The notes under the pieces were generated by a model. It did no database searches and was not told where the DNA came from. It saw only the letters and a list, made by a program, of their open reading frames with translations. The translations under genes were made by a program, and so were the position numbers. A DNA stretch of 18,192 nt from an uncultured Prevotella sp. (GTDB taxonomy: Bacteria > Bacteroidota > Bacteroidia > Bacteroidales > Bacteroidaceae), in assembly GCA_900541335.1 (NCBI GenBank), contig UQJC01000042.1, positions 1-18,192 of the forward strand. Reading direction: 5' to 3'. Positions 6,009 through 14,424 of the stretch are shown here, one piece after another. Every line of letters begins with the position of its first letter. The stretch's first letter is position 1.

Positions 6009-8519
6009 ATGAATATCAAAGAAGACAATCCGCAGACTTCCTTTTCCCTCATCGCCGACTTTGAAGGCGACATGAATGCACTTCTCCACACGCCGTTTGA
6101 AAATACTCTTCCCGCTTTACCTCTCCGTAACATGATGCTTTTTCCAGGTGTCGTGGGTTCAGTCACGGTAGGTCGGGAGTCAAGTCTGAAGTTAGTCAAC
6201 CAAGCCATGAAGCGCGGCTCGCTGATTGCAGTGGTGGCTCAGAAAGACAGCGAAGTAGAAGAGCCAGGACAAGACGATCTCTACGAAGAAGGCGTCTTGG
6301 CACGTGTCATGCGCACCATTGACTTGCCTGGAGGAAATCAAGCCGCGATTCTGCAAAGCTATGGTCCACTAAAGGTGGAACAAATCAAGCGTAAACGTCC
6401 TTATCTGCGCATTGAAGCTACGGCACTCGAAGAGGTGCTCTATGATGACAAGGACAAAGAGTTCATCGCCTTAGCAGATGCTTGTAAGGATGCGGTTGTG
6501 AAATTCCTAAGCATGAACGAAGCCGGACGCTCAGAAGAAGCGGCCTTCGCCGTGAAGAACATCTCACACCCTGTCTTCCTGATTAACTTCATCTGTGTAA
6601 ACATGTCGTTCACACAGGAAGAACGGTTCGTCTTGTTCCAGAAGCATGATTTGAAAGAGCGTGCCTTCCACCTCCTGCAATTGTTGAACAGAGAATGTCA
6701 GTTTGCACAACTCAAACGTAACATTCAAAACCAGACCAGAGCGGAACTGGACCAACAACAAAAGGAATACTTCCTGCATCAGCAGATCAAGAACATCCAA
6801 AGCGAACTGGGTGAAGACGAAAACGGAGACGTGGCGGAACTGGAGAATAAAGCCGAGTCCCTGGCATTCCCAAAGAAAGTGGCGCAGACCTTCCAACGGG
6901 AACTGGACAAGCTGAAGCGCATCAATCCGCAAGCTCCGGACTACAACGTACAGCTTAACTACCTGCAAACGATTGTGGGACTTCCCTGGGGAATCACGAC
7001 GGAGGATAACCTCAACGTGAAGAATGCCAGCCGTGTACTCAACCGTGACCACTACGGAATGGAAAAGGTCAAGGAGCGTATTCTGGAACATTTGGCCACC
7101 CTGCGCTATCGCCATACGGGAAAAGCTCCCATAATCTGTCTCTACGGTCCTCCGGGCGTGGGTAAGACTTCACTGGGACGCAGTATTGCCGAAGCTTTGA
7201 ATCGTCAATATGTACGTATCTCATTGGGCGGTGTGCACGATGAAGCAGAAATTCGCGGCCATCGCCGTACCTACATCGGAGCCATGCCGGGACGAATCAT
7301 TAAGGCGATTGCCAAGGCTGGCAGTTGCAATCCGTTGTTTGTACTCGACGAGATAGACAAGGTGTCGAGCACGAATTACAACGGTGACCCATACAGCGCG
7401 TTGCTCGAAGTGCTCGACCCCGAACAAAACAATGCCTTCCACGACAACTTCCTGGATCTCGACTTCGACCTCTCTCAAGTATTTTTCATCGCAACGGCCA
7501 ACAACTTGCAGACGATTCCTGCCCCGCTGCTTGACCGTATGGAGATTATTGAAGTAGAAGGTTACCTGACAGAGGAGAAAAAAGAGATTGCTCGTCGTCA
7601 CCTCATCGTCAAAAAACAGAAGGAATACGAAGTAGAAAGCCTGACTAAGCTCAAAATATCACCAGCTGCCACGGAGTTTATCATCGAGAAGTATACGCGA
7701 GAAAGCGGTGTCCGCCAACTCGAAAAACAAATCGACAAGATATTCCGCAAGGTTGCCTACGAAATGGCGACCAGCGACACAGACAGCGTGCCTTACGAGA
7801 CCCTCAAGCCGGCTGACATCGAACACTTGCTGGGCAAACCCCTCTTCAGCCGCGACCTATACCAAGGTAACAAATACGCAGGTGTGGTGACAGGACTGGC
7901 CTGGACAGCCGTAGGCGGCGAAATACTCTTTATCGAAACGAGTGTGAGCCGTTGCAAGGGCGGTAAACTGACGCTGACGGGTAACCTCGGCGATGTAATG
8001 AAGGAAAGTGCCGTGCTGGCCCTGGAATACATCAAAGCACACGCTGAGACTTTACACATTGACTACCGAGTGTTTGACCATTGGGGCGTGCACATCCACG
8101 TGCCCGAAGGAGCAACCCCCAAGGATGGCCCTTCAGCAGGTATCACCATTGCCACTTCGATTGCTTCAGCCTTGACCCAACGCCGAGTACGCGACCACAT
8201 TGCCATGACGGGCGAAATCACCCTGCGCGGTCGTGTGCTGCCTGTAGGAGGTATCAAGGAGAAGATTCTGGCTGCTAAACGAGCAGGCATCACGGACATT
8301 CTCATTTCAGAAGAGAACCGCAAGGACGTGGAGGAAATCAATGCTCGCTATGTCGAAGGATTGCAGTTCCATTTCGTTGCCGACGTACAGGATGTACTTC
8401 GCTTTGCCCTGCTCGATGAAAAAGTGGAACACGCCATTGACTTGGCGATCCCTGTAGAAGAAGCGGAAGTAAAAAGCAATACCAGTGAGGTAGCTGTTCG
8501 CCTGATGAAGGAGAAGTAA
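6009..8519 (+). CDS. lon: ATP-dependent protease Lon
   Basis: An 836-residue cytosolic AAA+ serine protease that degrades misfolded and regulatory proteins. The N-terminal substrate domain begins LPALPLRNMMLFPGVV. A coiled-coil region (NQTRAELDQQQKEYFLHQQIKNI) leads to the ATPase with Walker A GPPGVGKT (380-387) and Walker B LFVLDE (443-448). The C-terminal protease domain has the catalytic serine S709 in PKDGPSAG and lysine K752 in GGIKEKIL; the 43-residue spacing equals S679-K722 of E. coli Lon. All key residues are intact. The ATG at 6009 was chosen because an upstream in-frame TTG at 5925 adds 28 residues with no family counterpart and falls on the T-run of the leader hairpin. A near-consensus promoter and a hairpin precede it. 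tgt follows 216 bases downstream. Confidence 0.97.
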   Translation: MNIKEDNPQTSFSLIADFEGDMNALLHTPFENTLPALPLRNMMLFPGVVGSVTVGRESSLKLVNQAMKRGSLIAVVAQKDSEVEEPGQDDLYEEGVLARVMRTIDLPGGNQAAILQSYGPLKVEQIKRKRPYLRIEATALEEVLYDDKDKEFIALADACKDAVVKFLSMNEAGRSEEAAFAVKNISHPVFLINFICVNMSFTQEERFVLFQKHDLKERAFHLLQLLNRECQFAQLKRNIQNQTRAELDQQQKEYFLHQQIKNIQSELGEDENGDVAELENKAESLAFPKKVAQTFQRELDKLKRINPQAPDYNVQLNYLQTIVGLPWGITTEDNLNVKNASRVLNRDHYGMEKVKERILEHLATLRYRHTGKAPIICLYGPPGVGKTSLGRSIAEALNRQYVRISLGGVHDEAEIRGHRRTYIGAMPGRIIKAIAKAGSCNPLFVLDEIDKVSSTNYNGDPYSALLEVLDPEQNNAFHDNFLDLDFDLSQVFFIATANNLQTIPAPLLDRMEIIEVEGYLTEEKKEIARRHLIVKKQKEYEVESLTKLKISPAATEFIIEKYTRESGVRQLEKQIDKIFRKVAYEMATSDTDSVPYETLKPADIEHLLGKPLFSRDLYQGNKYAGVVTGLAWTAVGGEILFIETSVSRCKGGKLTLTGNLGDVMKESAVLALEYIKAHAETLHIDYRVFDHWGVHIHVPEGATPKDGPSAGITIATSIASALTQRRVRDHIAMTGEITLRGRVLPVGGIKEKILAAKRAGITDILISEENRKDVEEINARYVEGLQFHFVADVQDVLRFALLDEKVEHAIDLAIPVEEAEVKSNTSEVAVRLMKEK

Positions 8520-8676
8520 GTTACACTTGCACTGCCGAAGCTGTCAACTGATCAGCTCGCGAGCCCCCAAGGAAATGACGAGAATGGGAAGGGCGAAGTA
8601 GCCATTGGATGCTTCCGCATGACCGGCTCACGCCCTACCGAACCGTTCGACTCGCAGTTACACCCAACCTAAACCG

Positions 8677-8700
8677 ACTCCGGGCTTTCCCACCCGGGGT
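8677..8700 (+). terminator. Weak terminator-like hairpin between lon and tgt
   Basis: An 8-bp stem (8677-8684 with 8693-8700, one G-T pair) encloses an 8-base loop. The tail is only mildly T-rich (TCTCTAACC), so it could attenuate rather than stop transcription into tgt, whose ATG is 35 bases further on. The rest of the 216-base spacer shows nothing recognisable. Confidence 0.3.
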
Positions 8701-8735
8701 TCTCTAACCACTCCAAATTCTTAGACTGTTTTTCT

Positions 8736-9866
8736 ATGGATTTCAATTTACAACACACCGATGCCGGCAGCGCAGCCCGCGCCGGACTCATCACGACTGA
8801 CCACGGTCAGATTCACACTCCCATCTTTATGCCGGTCGGCACGCTGGGTAGCGTCAAAGGAGTACATCTTCACGAAATAAAAGAAGACATCAATGCCGAA
8901 ATCATTTTGGGCAATACGTATCACCTCTATCTCCGTCCGGGTCTGGAAATCCTGGAGAAAGCGGGTGGTTTGCACAAATTCAATGGTTTTGACCGTCCGA
9001 TGCTGACCGACAGCGGAGGCTTCCAGGTATTCTCCCTGGCGGGCATTCGCAAGCTCAGTGCGGAAGGATGTGAATTTCGTTCGCACATAGACGGAAGCAA
9101 ACATTTCTTCACGCCCGAAGGGGTGATGGACATTGAGCGTACCATCGGTGCAGACATCATGATGGCTTTTGATGAATGTCCTCCCGGCACTGCAGACTTC
9201 AGCTATGCCCGTAAAAGTTTGGACTTGACGCACAGCTGGATGAAACGTTGCTGGAAACGCTTCCACGAAACGGAGCCTAAGTATGGATATTCCCAAGCAC
9301 TCTTCCCGATTGTACAAGGTTGCGTCTACAAAGACCTGCGTCAAGAAAGTGCCCGCTTCATGAGCGACTTCGGTGCGGAAGGATACGCAATCGGCGGTTT
9401 GGCAGTCGGCGAACCCGCAGAGGTGATGTACGACATGATTGAGGTAGTCAACGAAATTTTGCCTCAAGATCGTCCGCGTTACCTCATGGGCGTAGGTACA
9501 CCGGTCAATATTCTGGAAGGAATTGAACGCGGTGTAGATATGTTTGACTGTGTGATGCCGACACGTAACGGACGCAATGCCTGCCTCTTTACGGCAGAAG
9601 GTATTATCAATATGCGTAATGCAAAATGGGCAGACTGCTTTGAACCCGTGGATCCGATGGGACATTGCTTCGCTGACCTGCAGTACTCCAAGGCTTACCT
9701 GCACCACCTGTTTAAGGCAAAGGAACTCCTTGCCATGCAAATCGCTTCAATCCACAACCTCGCCTTCTATCTTTGGTTGGTACGCGAAGCACGCCGCCAA
9801 ATTTTGGCTGACAACTTCGCTCCCTGGAAGCGCGAAATGGTTGAGAAACTGCAACGCAAACTGTAA
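8736..9866 (+). CDS. tgt: Queuine/preQ1 tRNA-guanine transglycosylase
   Basis: A 376-residue TIM-barrel enzyme that swaps guanine-34 of GU(N)-anticodon tRNAs for the queuosine precursor preQ1. The general base D92 is in MLTDSGGFQVF; the nucleophile D271 is in FDCVMPTRNGRN; GGLAVGEP forms the substrate pocket. Length and start fit the family. An oddity: in the canonical enzyme (Zymomonas C318, C320, C323, H349) three cysteines and a histidine bind structural zinc. Here the aligned positions are G309, C311, D314 and H340, so two of four ligands are gone. My recollection is that other Bacteroidales Tgt proteins also lack them, so this is probably a lineage trait rather than damage. It sits between lon and the LptF/G-type permease, an order I recall from Bacteroides. 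Confidence 0.95.
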   Translation: MDFNLQHTDAGSAARAGLITTDHGQIHTPIFMPVGTLGSVKGVHLHEIKEDINAEIILGNTYHLYLRPGLEILEKAGGLHKFNGFDRPMLTDSGGFQVFSLAGIRKLSAEGCEFRSHIDGSKHFFTPEGVMDIERTIGADIMMAFDECPPGTADFSYARKSLDLTHSWMKRCWKRFHETEPKYGYSQALFPIVQGCVYKDLRQESARFMSDFGAEGYAIGGLAVGEPAEVMYDMIEVVNEILPQDRPRYLMGVGTPVNILEGIERGVDMFDCVMPTRNGRNACLFTAEGIINMRNAKWADCFEPVDPMGHCFADLQYSKAYLHHLFKAKELLAMQIASIHNLAFYLWLVREARRQILADNFAPWKREMVEKLQRKL

Positions 9867-10085
9867 GGTGAAGAGGGGAAGAGGCCCCATAGATGATCTA
9901 AACAAGGAGCTGACCGGGCGCAGAAGTCGGGCTGTGCGGAGGAGCAAGAGGAACTCCCTCTACAGCAACTCGCTACGAATGCCCTTTTCAGACAACCTTC
10001 GCCTGTCACCTATCCCCTCTAGCTTCTGACACAACGCTCCTTCCCCTCTTTGATAAGCCTCAGTCACTTCCAAACCCACCCACCC

Positions 10086-11213
10086 ATGTCTCTTTTCGCC
10101 AAATTTAGAAACGGCAAACCCTTTGTAGGCCGATTAGACCGTTACATCATCTACAAGTTCCTGAGTACGTACATCTTCCTCATCGGCATTATTATCACCA
10201 TCGCAGTGGTATTTGATGCCAACGAGAAGATAGACAAACTCAGCCGTAGCCATGCGCCCCTTGAAAAGATCATCTTTGATTACTATATCAACTTTATCCC
10301 CTACTTTGCGAACCTCTTTAGTCCGCTCTTCGTCTTTATAGCCGTCATCTTCTTTACGTCTAAGTTGGCGGACAACTCGGAGATTATCGCAATGAAAAGT
10401 ACGGGTATGAGTTTCCGCAGACTGTTGCGTCCGTATATGATTTCGGCTACCCTCATTGCGGTTACGACATTCCTGTTGGGAGCCTACGTCATCCCGCAAA
10501 GTAATGTGGCACGCGTGAACTTCGAAAATCGCTACATCCGCAAAAAGAGTGATGTCACTTCGGTAGACAACATTCAAATGCAAGTAGACACGGGAGTGAT
10601 TGCCTACATTACGCATTTTGACAATGTAAGCAAAAGTGGCTATGGCTTTTCACTCGATAAGTTTGAGGACAAAAAATTGGTTTCGCACCTTACAGCGCAA
10701 ACCATACAATACGACACGCTTTCCTCACGCCGCTTTTCGTGGACTATTCGCCAATACAAAATCCGCTCGCTGCAAGGCATGCGCGAGAAACTGGAAAGCG
10801 GAACCCGTCTGGACACGACCATCGTCATGGAGCCGAAGGATTTTTTCTATGTGCGTAACCAACAGGAAACCATGACGCTGCCTGAACTCAATGAATTCAT
10901 TGACCGCCAACGTTTACGCGGAGCGGCAGGAGTCAGCACGTTTGAAGTGGAATATCATAAACGCTTTGCGACCCCCTTTGCAGCCTTTATCCTGACACTG
11001 ATTGGAGTAAGCCTCTCGTGTGAGAAGCGCAAGGGCGGTATGGGAGCAAGTATTGGCGCGGGGATTGCGCTGAGCTTTGCCTATATCCTCTTTCAAACAA
11101 TCTCTTCGACCTTTGCCATTAACGCAGGCTGGCCTGCCATGTTTGCCGTTTGGCTCCCCAACCTCATTTTTGCGCTCATTGCCTTCGCCCTCTTCAGACG
11201 AACTCCACAATAG
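10086..11213 (+). CDS. LptF/LptG family (YjgP/YjgQ) LPS export permease
   Basis: A 375-residue inner-membrane permease. In the family, LptF and LptG with the ATPase LptB extract LPS from the inner membrane and push it to the LptC-LptA bridge. The layout is typical: the N-terminal LDRYIIYKFLSTY signature (17-29), TM1 at about 24-43, TM2 after FIPYFANLFSPL, and a third hydrophobic segment. A hydrophilic periplasmic jellyroll region follows in the middle, then three C-terminal TMs from FATPFAAFILTLIGVSLS to the end. EIIAMKSTGMS matches the cytoplasmic coupling-helix region. I chose ATG 10086; a TTG at 10050 would add 12 residues. It follows tgt by 219 bases in which I see nothing else. Which of LptF or LptG it is cannot be decided from sequence alone. 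Confidence 0.9.
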   Translation: MSLFAKFRNGKPFVGRLDRYIIYKFLSTYIFLIGIIITIAVVFDANEKIDKLSRSHAPLEKIIFDYYINFIPYFANLFSPLFVFIAVIFFTSKLADNSEIIAMKSTGMSFRRLLRPYMISATLIAVTTFLLGAYVIPQSNVARVNFENRYIRKKSDVTSVDNIQMQVDTGVIAYITHFDNVSKSGYGFSLDKFEDKKLVSHLTAQTIQYDTLSSRRFSWTIRQYKIRSLQGMREKLESGTRLDTTIVMEPKDFFYVRNQQETMTLPELNEFIDRQRLRGAAGVSTFEVEYHKRFATPFAAFILTLIGVSLSCEKRKGGMGASIGAGIALSFAYILFQTISSTFAINAGWPAMFAVWLPNLIFALIAFALFRRTPQ

Positions 11214-11286
11214 CCTACGGATAAGAAGCGAAGGGGAAAAACGTTGAGGTGGAATCGACCGTATTCATCTACCCATCGGTACCGAG

Positions 11287-11339
11287 GGAGGTTCTTAAGA
11301 ACCACGAGAAACAACCTTCTCGCTTTCCTAAGAACCTCC
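11287..11339 (+). terminator. Two-tier hairpin after the LptF/G permease
   Basis: An 11-bp perfect outer stem (GGAGGTTCTTA at 11287-11297 with 11329-11339) and an inner 6-bp stem (CGAGAA 11305-11310 with TTCTCG 11317-11322) around a 6-base loop; GAA (11299-11301) and TTC (11325-11327) add three pairs between them. The tail is pyrimidine-rich rather than a T-run, so it may be a terminator, processing site or cruciform. It lies 70-130 bases before the helicase gene. Confidence 0.45.
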
Positions 11340-11412
11340 TTTCCCTCCCCTTACCCATCCTTTCCTGTCACTCCTAACTCTGACTCAACTCTAACTACTT
11401 GACCCTCTCCCC

Positions 11413-12783
11413 ATGACCGATACCTACTTTGAAGATCTCGAACTCTCTGACGATGTCTTGGATGCGCTTTATGATATGCGTTTTGAAAAATGCACGCCTG
11501 TCCAAGCTCAATGTATCCCACCTATTTTGGAAAACCGCGATGTGCTCGGAGTGGCACAAACGGGTACGGGAAAGACTGCGGCCTACTTGTTGCCGTTGCT
11601 GACGATGCTTGCCCGCGATCCTCATCCTGCCGATGCCGTTAACTGCTTGGTGATTGCACCGACTCGCGAATTGGCACGCCAAATTGACCAGTCTTTGCAA
11701 GGCTTTGCTTACTACACGGGCATCCATGCGGTGGCTGTATATGGCGGTAATGACGGCGCACGCTACGAACAGGAACGCCGTTCGTTGCAGGCTGGAGCCG
11801 ACATTGTACTGGCTACACCGGGACGCCTCATTACCCACTTGCAACTCGGCACACTGGATCTCAGCCGAACGACTCACTTGGTATTGGACGAGGCAGATCG
11901 TATGCTGGACATGGGTTTTGCTGACGACATTCTGACTATTGTCAAACAAATGCCTGAACACCGTCAGACGATTCTCTTTTCGGCTACCATGCCGCCCAAG
12001 ATTGCTGATTTGGCACGCACCGTCATGCACGATCCGGTAGAGATAGAAATCGCCGTTTCGAAACCGGCAGAAAACATTGCCCAAAGTGTTTACCTCTGTC
12101 GAGAGTCAGATAAGAGTGTGGTACTCCGTCACATCTTCAAGGCTCAGCCGCCTCAGCGTGTCATTCTCTTCTGCTCCTCCAAGCAAAAGGTAAAGGAACT
12201 CGCCATACTCCTCCAACGCAAGGGCTACAATGCACGCGCTATGCACAGTGACTTGCAGCAGACGGAACGTGACGAAGTGATGCAACTCTTCCGTGCCCGC
12301 AAGGTGGACTTGCTCGTTGCTACTGACATCGTGGCACGCGGTATTGACATTGATGACATCACCATGGTTATCAATTACGATGCCCCCCACGATGCGGAAG
12401 ACTACGTTCACCGCATCGGACGTACAGCCCGTGCCGGCCGTGAAGGTAGTGCCATCACACTCATCGGCGAGAAGGACTTACGCGGACTCGCTCAAATCGA
12501 ACAGACGTTGAAAATAAAAATTCCCCGTGCTGACTTACCCGAAGGAGTTCGTCCACCTGCCGCTGAGCATACGACTGCTGCCGGCAAGAACAACCATCGG
12601 GGCGGAAACGGAGGAAAAAATAGACAAGGAGGAAAACAACAAGGTAAACCAGAGAGTCGTAACCGTCATCGGAAAAGTGCCGCCCAAGGAGCTGGAAACA
12701 AGCCTCACGGCAAAACGGACAACAAACCTGCAGCACGCCAACGTCCTCCGAAATCGGGTACGGGACGCAAACCGCAATCGTAG
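11413..12783 (+). CDS. rhlE: DEAD-box ATP-dependent RNA helicase, RhlE type
   Basis: A 456-residue cytosolic RNA helicase that unwinds short RNA duplexes, in the subfamily linked to ribosome assembly and RNA decay. All core motifs are present: the Q motif with TPVQAQ (28-33), motif I AQTGTGKT (48-55), Ia PTRELA (83-88), TPGR, motif II DEAD (159-162), motif III SAT (190-192), ATDIVARGID, and motif VI HRIGRTARAG (333-342). After about residue 385 comes a basic, Gly/Asn/Gln/Lys/Arg-rich low-complexity tail, as usual for RhlE and likely an RNA-binding extension. The ATG at 11413 fits the family. It is the last gene of the lon-tgt-permease run. Subfamily naming is less certain than the fold. Confidence 0.93.
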   Translation: MTDTYFEDLELSDDVLDALYDMRFEKCTPVQAQCIPPILENRDVLGVAQTGTGKTAAYLLPLLTMLARDPHPADAVNCLVIAPTRELARQIDQSLQGFAYYTGIHAVAVYGGNDGARYEQERRSLQAGADIVLATPGRLITHLQLGTLDLSRTTHLVLDEADRMLDMGFADDILTIVKQMPEHRQTILFSATMPPKIADLARTVMHDPVEIEIAVSKPAENIAQSVYLCRESDKSVVLRHIFKAQPPQRVILFCSSKQKVKELAILLQRKGYNARAMHSDLQQTERDEVMQLFRARKVDLLVATDIVARGIDIDDITMVINYDAPHDAEDYVHRIGRTARAGREGSAITLIGEKDLRGLAQIEQTLKIKIPRADLPEGVRPPAAEHTTAAGKNNHRGGNGGKNRQGGKQQGKPESRNRHRKSAAQGAGNKPHGKTDNKPAARQRPPKSGTGRKPQS

Positions 12784-12806
12784 AGGCGACTCCCTCAAAC
12801 GAATAG

Positions 12807-12913
12807 ACAAACGTCAGACAAACGAAAGGCTACAAGCTAATAAGAGAAGCCATCGCTACAATTGGAATAAGCTTCTTTCTGTTGGTTGAAACTCCTTGAT
12901 AGCTGACGTTTGT
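12807..12913. repeat. Nested inverted repeats in the spacer after the helicase gene
   Basis: ACAAACGTCAG (12807-12817) is perfectly complementary to CTGACGTTTGT (12903-12913). Inside, 12843-12850 pairs with 12871-12878 (one G-T), giving an extended fold in the 276-base spacer before the secreted-protein gene. There is no T-run after it. It could be a structured 3' end, a small RNA or chance; nothing else is recognisable in the spacer. Confidence 0.35.
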
Positions 12914-13059
12914 TCCACTCCTTGCTTCGAGGCTACAAGATTCTTCCCTCCGTCAAAAGGCCTTCTCCATCTTCCAGGTCTATAGCACCGCTTGTTTTAC
13001 TTCATCCCCTCACCTTCCCACTTTCTTCCTGACGGACTCTCCGTTCCATTATCCCTTTC

Positions 13060-13809
13060 ATGCGACACCTCTTTATAGCCCTCTCTCTTCTTTCTCTTCC
13101 CATCCAGGCTCAGAGTCTGCATCCGGTCACTCGTTTTCATGCCGGCGAATGCTATCCACGCTACTATGATGACTATTTCCTCAGCGGATTTCTTCAATCT
13201 ACGGATACGTTGGCAACCGATGCAACGCAAGGCATTCTGCAAATGCCCTTTGTCGGAAAGGTAGAGTTATCTTACATCGGAGAAAAGGACAGTACGCAAT
13301 ATGTAGCTTATGCTACACGCTACCATCTTCGCGAACGTCCAACGAATAATCCGCAGACCTACACGGTCAAGTTGCAACGTTACGGGATTCAAGCATTCAT
13401 TCAAAGCTATGAGGATTACAGCGTGCAGCGTTACGCTTTTCCCGATACCATTGCAGTTAAAGGGTTTCTCATTGACTTAGACCACATGCGCCGCGAAAGC
13501 GATAACGAGAACATGAAGGTGACACTCATTGACCGCTATACGCTCCGTGCCTGCAAACGGAAAGGAAGCAAAGATGCGATTTACTATTACGTGCGCTTCT
13601 CGCATCCTTACGATACCTGGAGTATCCGCCAAGATAAAATCGAACTAAAAAACGGTTTAAAAGATCCTCGCTGCAAAGTAACGCTTACCTTTGCCCTCGA
13701 GAAAGGCGAACCGCTGTTAGTTCGTTCTGCCGTTTCTACTCATAGCACGAATGAAGCTTACCGAAAGGTAGAAGGACACCTGCCTGAAACGTTATTCTCC
13801 GATAACTAA
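13060..13809 (+). CDS. Secreted protein resembling the GH92 N-terminal domain only
   Basis: A 249-residue exported protein with a Sec signal peptide (hydrophobic MRHLFIALSLLSLPIQA, likely cleaved after A17, with no lipobox cysteine). The mature part matches from memory the stepwise pattern of the N-terminal beta-sandwich of GH92 alpha-mannosidases: a DYFLSGF-type opening, then LQMPFVGKVEL. A YTVKLQRYGIQAFIQS strand follows, then VQRYAFPDTIAVKGFLIDLDH, VTLTFALEKGEPLLVRSAVS and a final EAYRKVEGHLP. In GH92 the last segment leads into the catalytic (alpha/alpha)6 barrel; here the protein stops. Only 65 bases separate it from bcp and I see no barrel remnant in any frame. It may be a stand-alone carbohydrate-related domain or a stable remnant. 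No enzymatic function is claimed. Confidence 0.6.
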   Translation: MRHLFIALSLLSLPIQAQSLHPVTRFHAGECYPRYYDDYFLSGFLQSTDTLATDATQGILQMPFVGKVELSYIGEKDSTQYVAYATRYHLRERPTNNPQTYTVKLQRYGIQAFIQSYEDYSVQRYAFPDTIAVKGFLIDLDHMRRESDNENMKVTLIDRYTLRACKRKGSKDAIYYYVRFSHPYDTWSIRQDKIELKNGLKDPRCKVTLTFALEKGEPLLVRSAVSTHSTNEAYRKVEGHLPETLFSDN

Positions 13810-13874
13810 AAGGTTGCGTTTTCCTCCTTTCATTATTACCCTTTCAATTATACTCTCCTCAAATTCTTACAACA

Positions 13875-14333
13875 ATGATGAACATAGGCGACCCCGTTCC
13901 CGAACTTCTGGGACTTGACGAAGCTGGCAACGAAGTGCGCATCAGCGATTATGCTGGACGCAAGGTGATACTTTACTTTTATCCTAAAGACAGCACTTCG
14001 GGCTGTACGGCTGAAGCGTGCAGTTTCCGCGATAACTATGCTCGCCTGCAAGCTGCCGGCTACGAAGTCATCGGTGTGAGTGTGGATCCTGCAAAGTCAC
14101 ACTTGAAATTTATCGAGAAACAAGAGCTCCCCTTCCACCTCATTGCCGACACGGATAAAAAACTCGTTGAGCAATTTGGTGTATGGGCTGAGAAGAAGAT
14201 GTACGGACGTACCTACATGGGCACTCTCCGCACGACTTTTATCATCGATGAAACTGGACACATCGAGCACATCTTCCTGCCGAAAGGCATCAAGACCAAG
14301 ACACACGCCGAACAAATTCTGCCCGTAGAATAA
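13875..14333 (+). CDS. bcp: Thioredoxin-dependent peroxiredoxin, Bcp/PrxQ type
   Basis: A 152-residue cytosolic thiol peroxidase reducing hydrogen and organic peroxides with electrons from thioredoxin. YFYPKDSTSGCTAEACSFRD carries the peroxidatic cysteine C44 and the resolving cysteine C49, five residues apart as in atypical 2-Cys PrxQ proteins; the T41 and R-bearing catalytic surroundings are present. The C-terminal TTFIIDETGHIEHIF segment is standard, and length matches the family. Two adjacent ATG codons (13875 and 13878) are both possible starts. It is 91 bases upstream of recA on the same strand, a pairing I recall in Bacteroides, so the two may be co-transcribed. Confidence 0.95.
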   Translation: MMNIGDPVPELLGLDEAGNEVRISDYAGRKVILYFYPKDSTSGCTAEACSFRDNYARLQAAGYEVIGVSVDPAKSHLKFIEKQELPFHLIADTDKKLVEQFGVWAEKKMYGRTYMGTLRTTFIIDETGHIEHIFLPKGIKTKTHAEQILPVE

Positions 14334-14424
14334 GCCCGCGCAATCACACGGATTGATGGGCTACACGTACGGCACGTTTGATACTGATAAAGCATTTTCC
14401 CCTCATTAAAAACTCATTTATATT

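Noticed and set aside
8748..9740. A 330-codon minus-strand open frame inside tgt
   Set aside because: It is exactly antisense to a well-conserved gene and has no recognisable domain; it is a codon-bias shadow.
12527..12889. A 120-codon open frame overlapping the helicase tail and spacer
   Set aside because: It reads the low-complexity A/G-rich tail in another frame; no motif, and the helicase frame ends normally.
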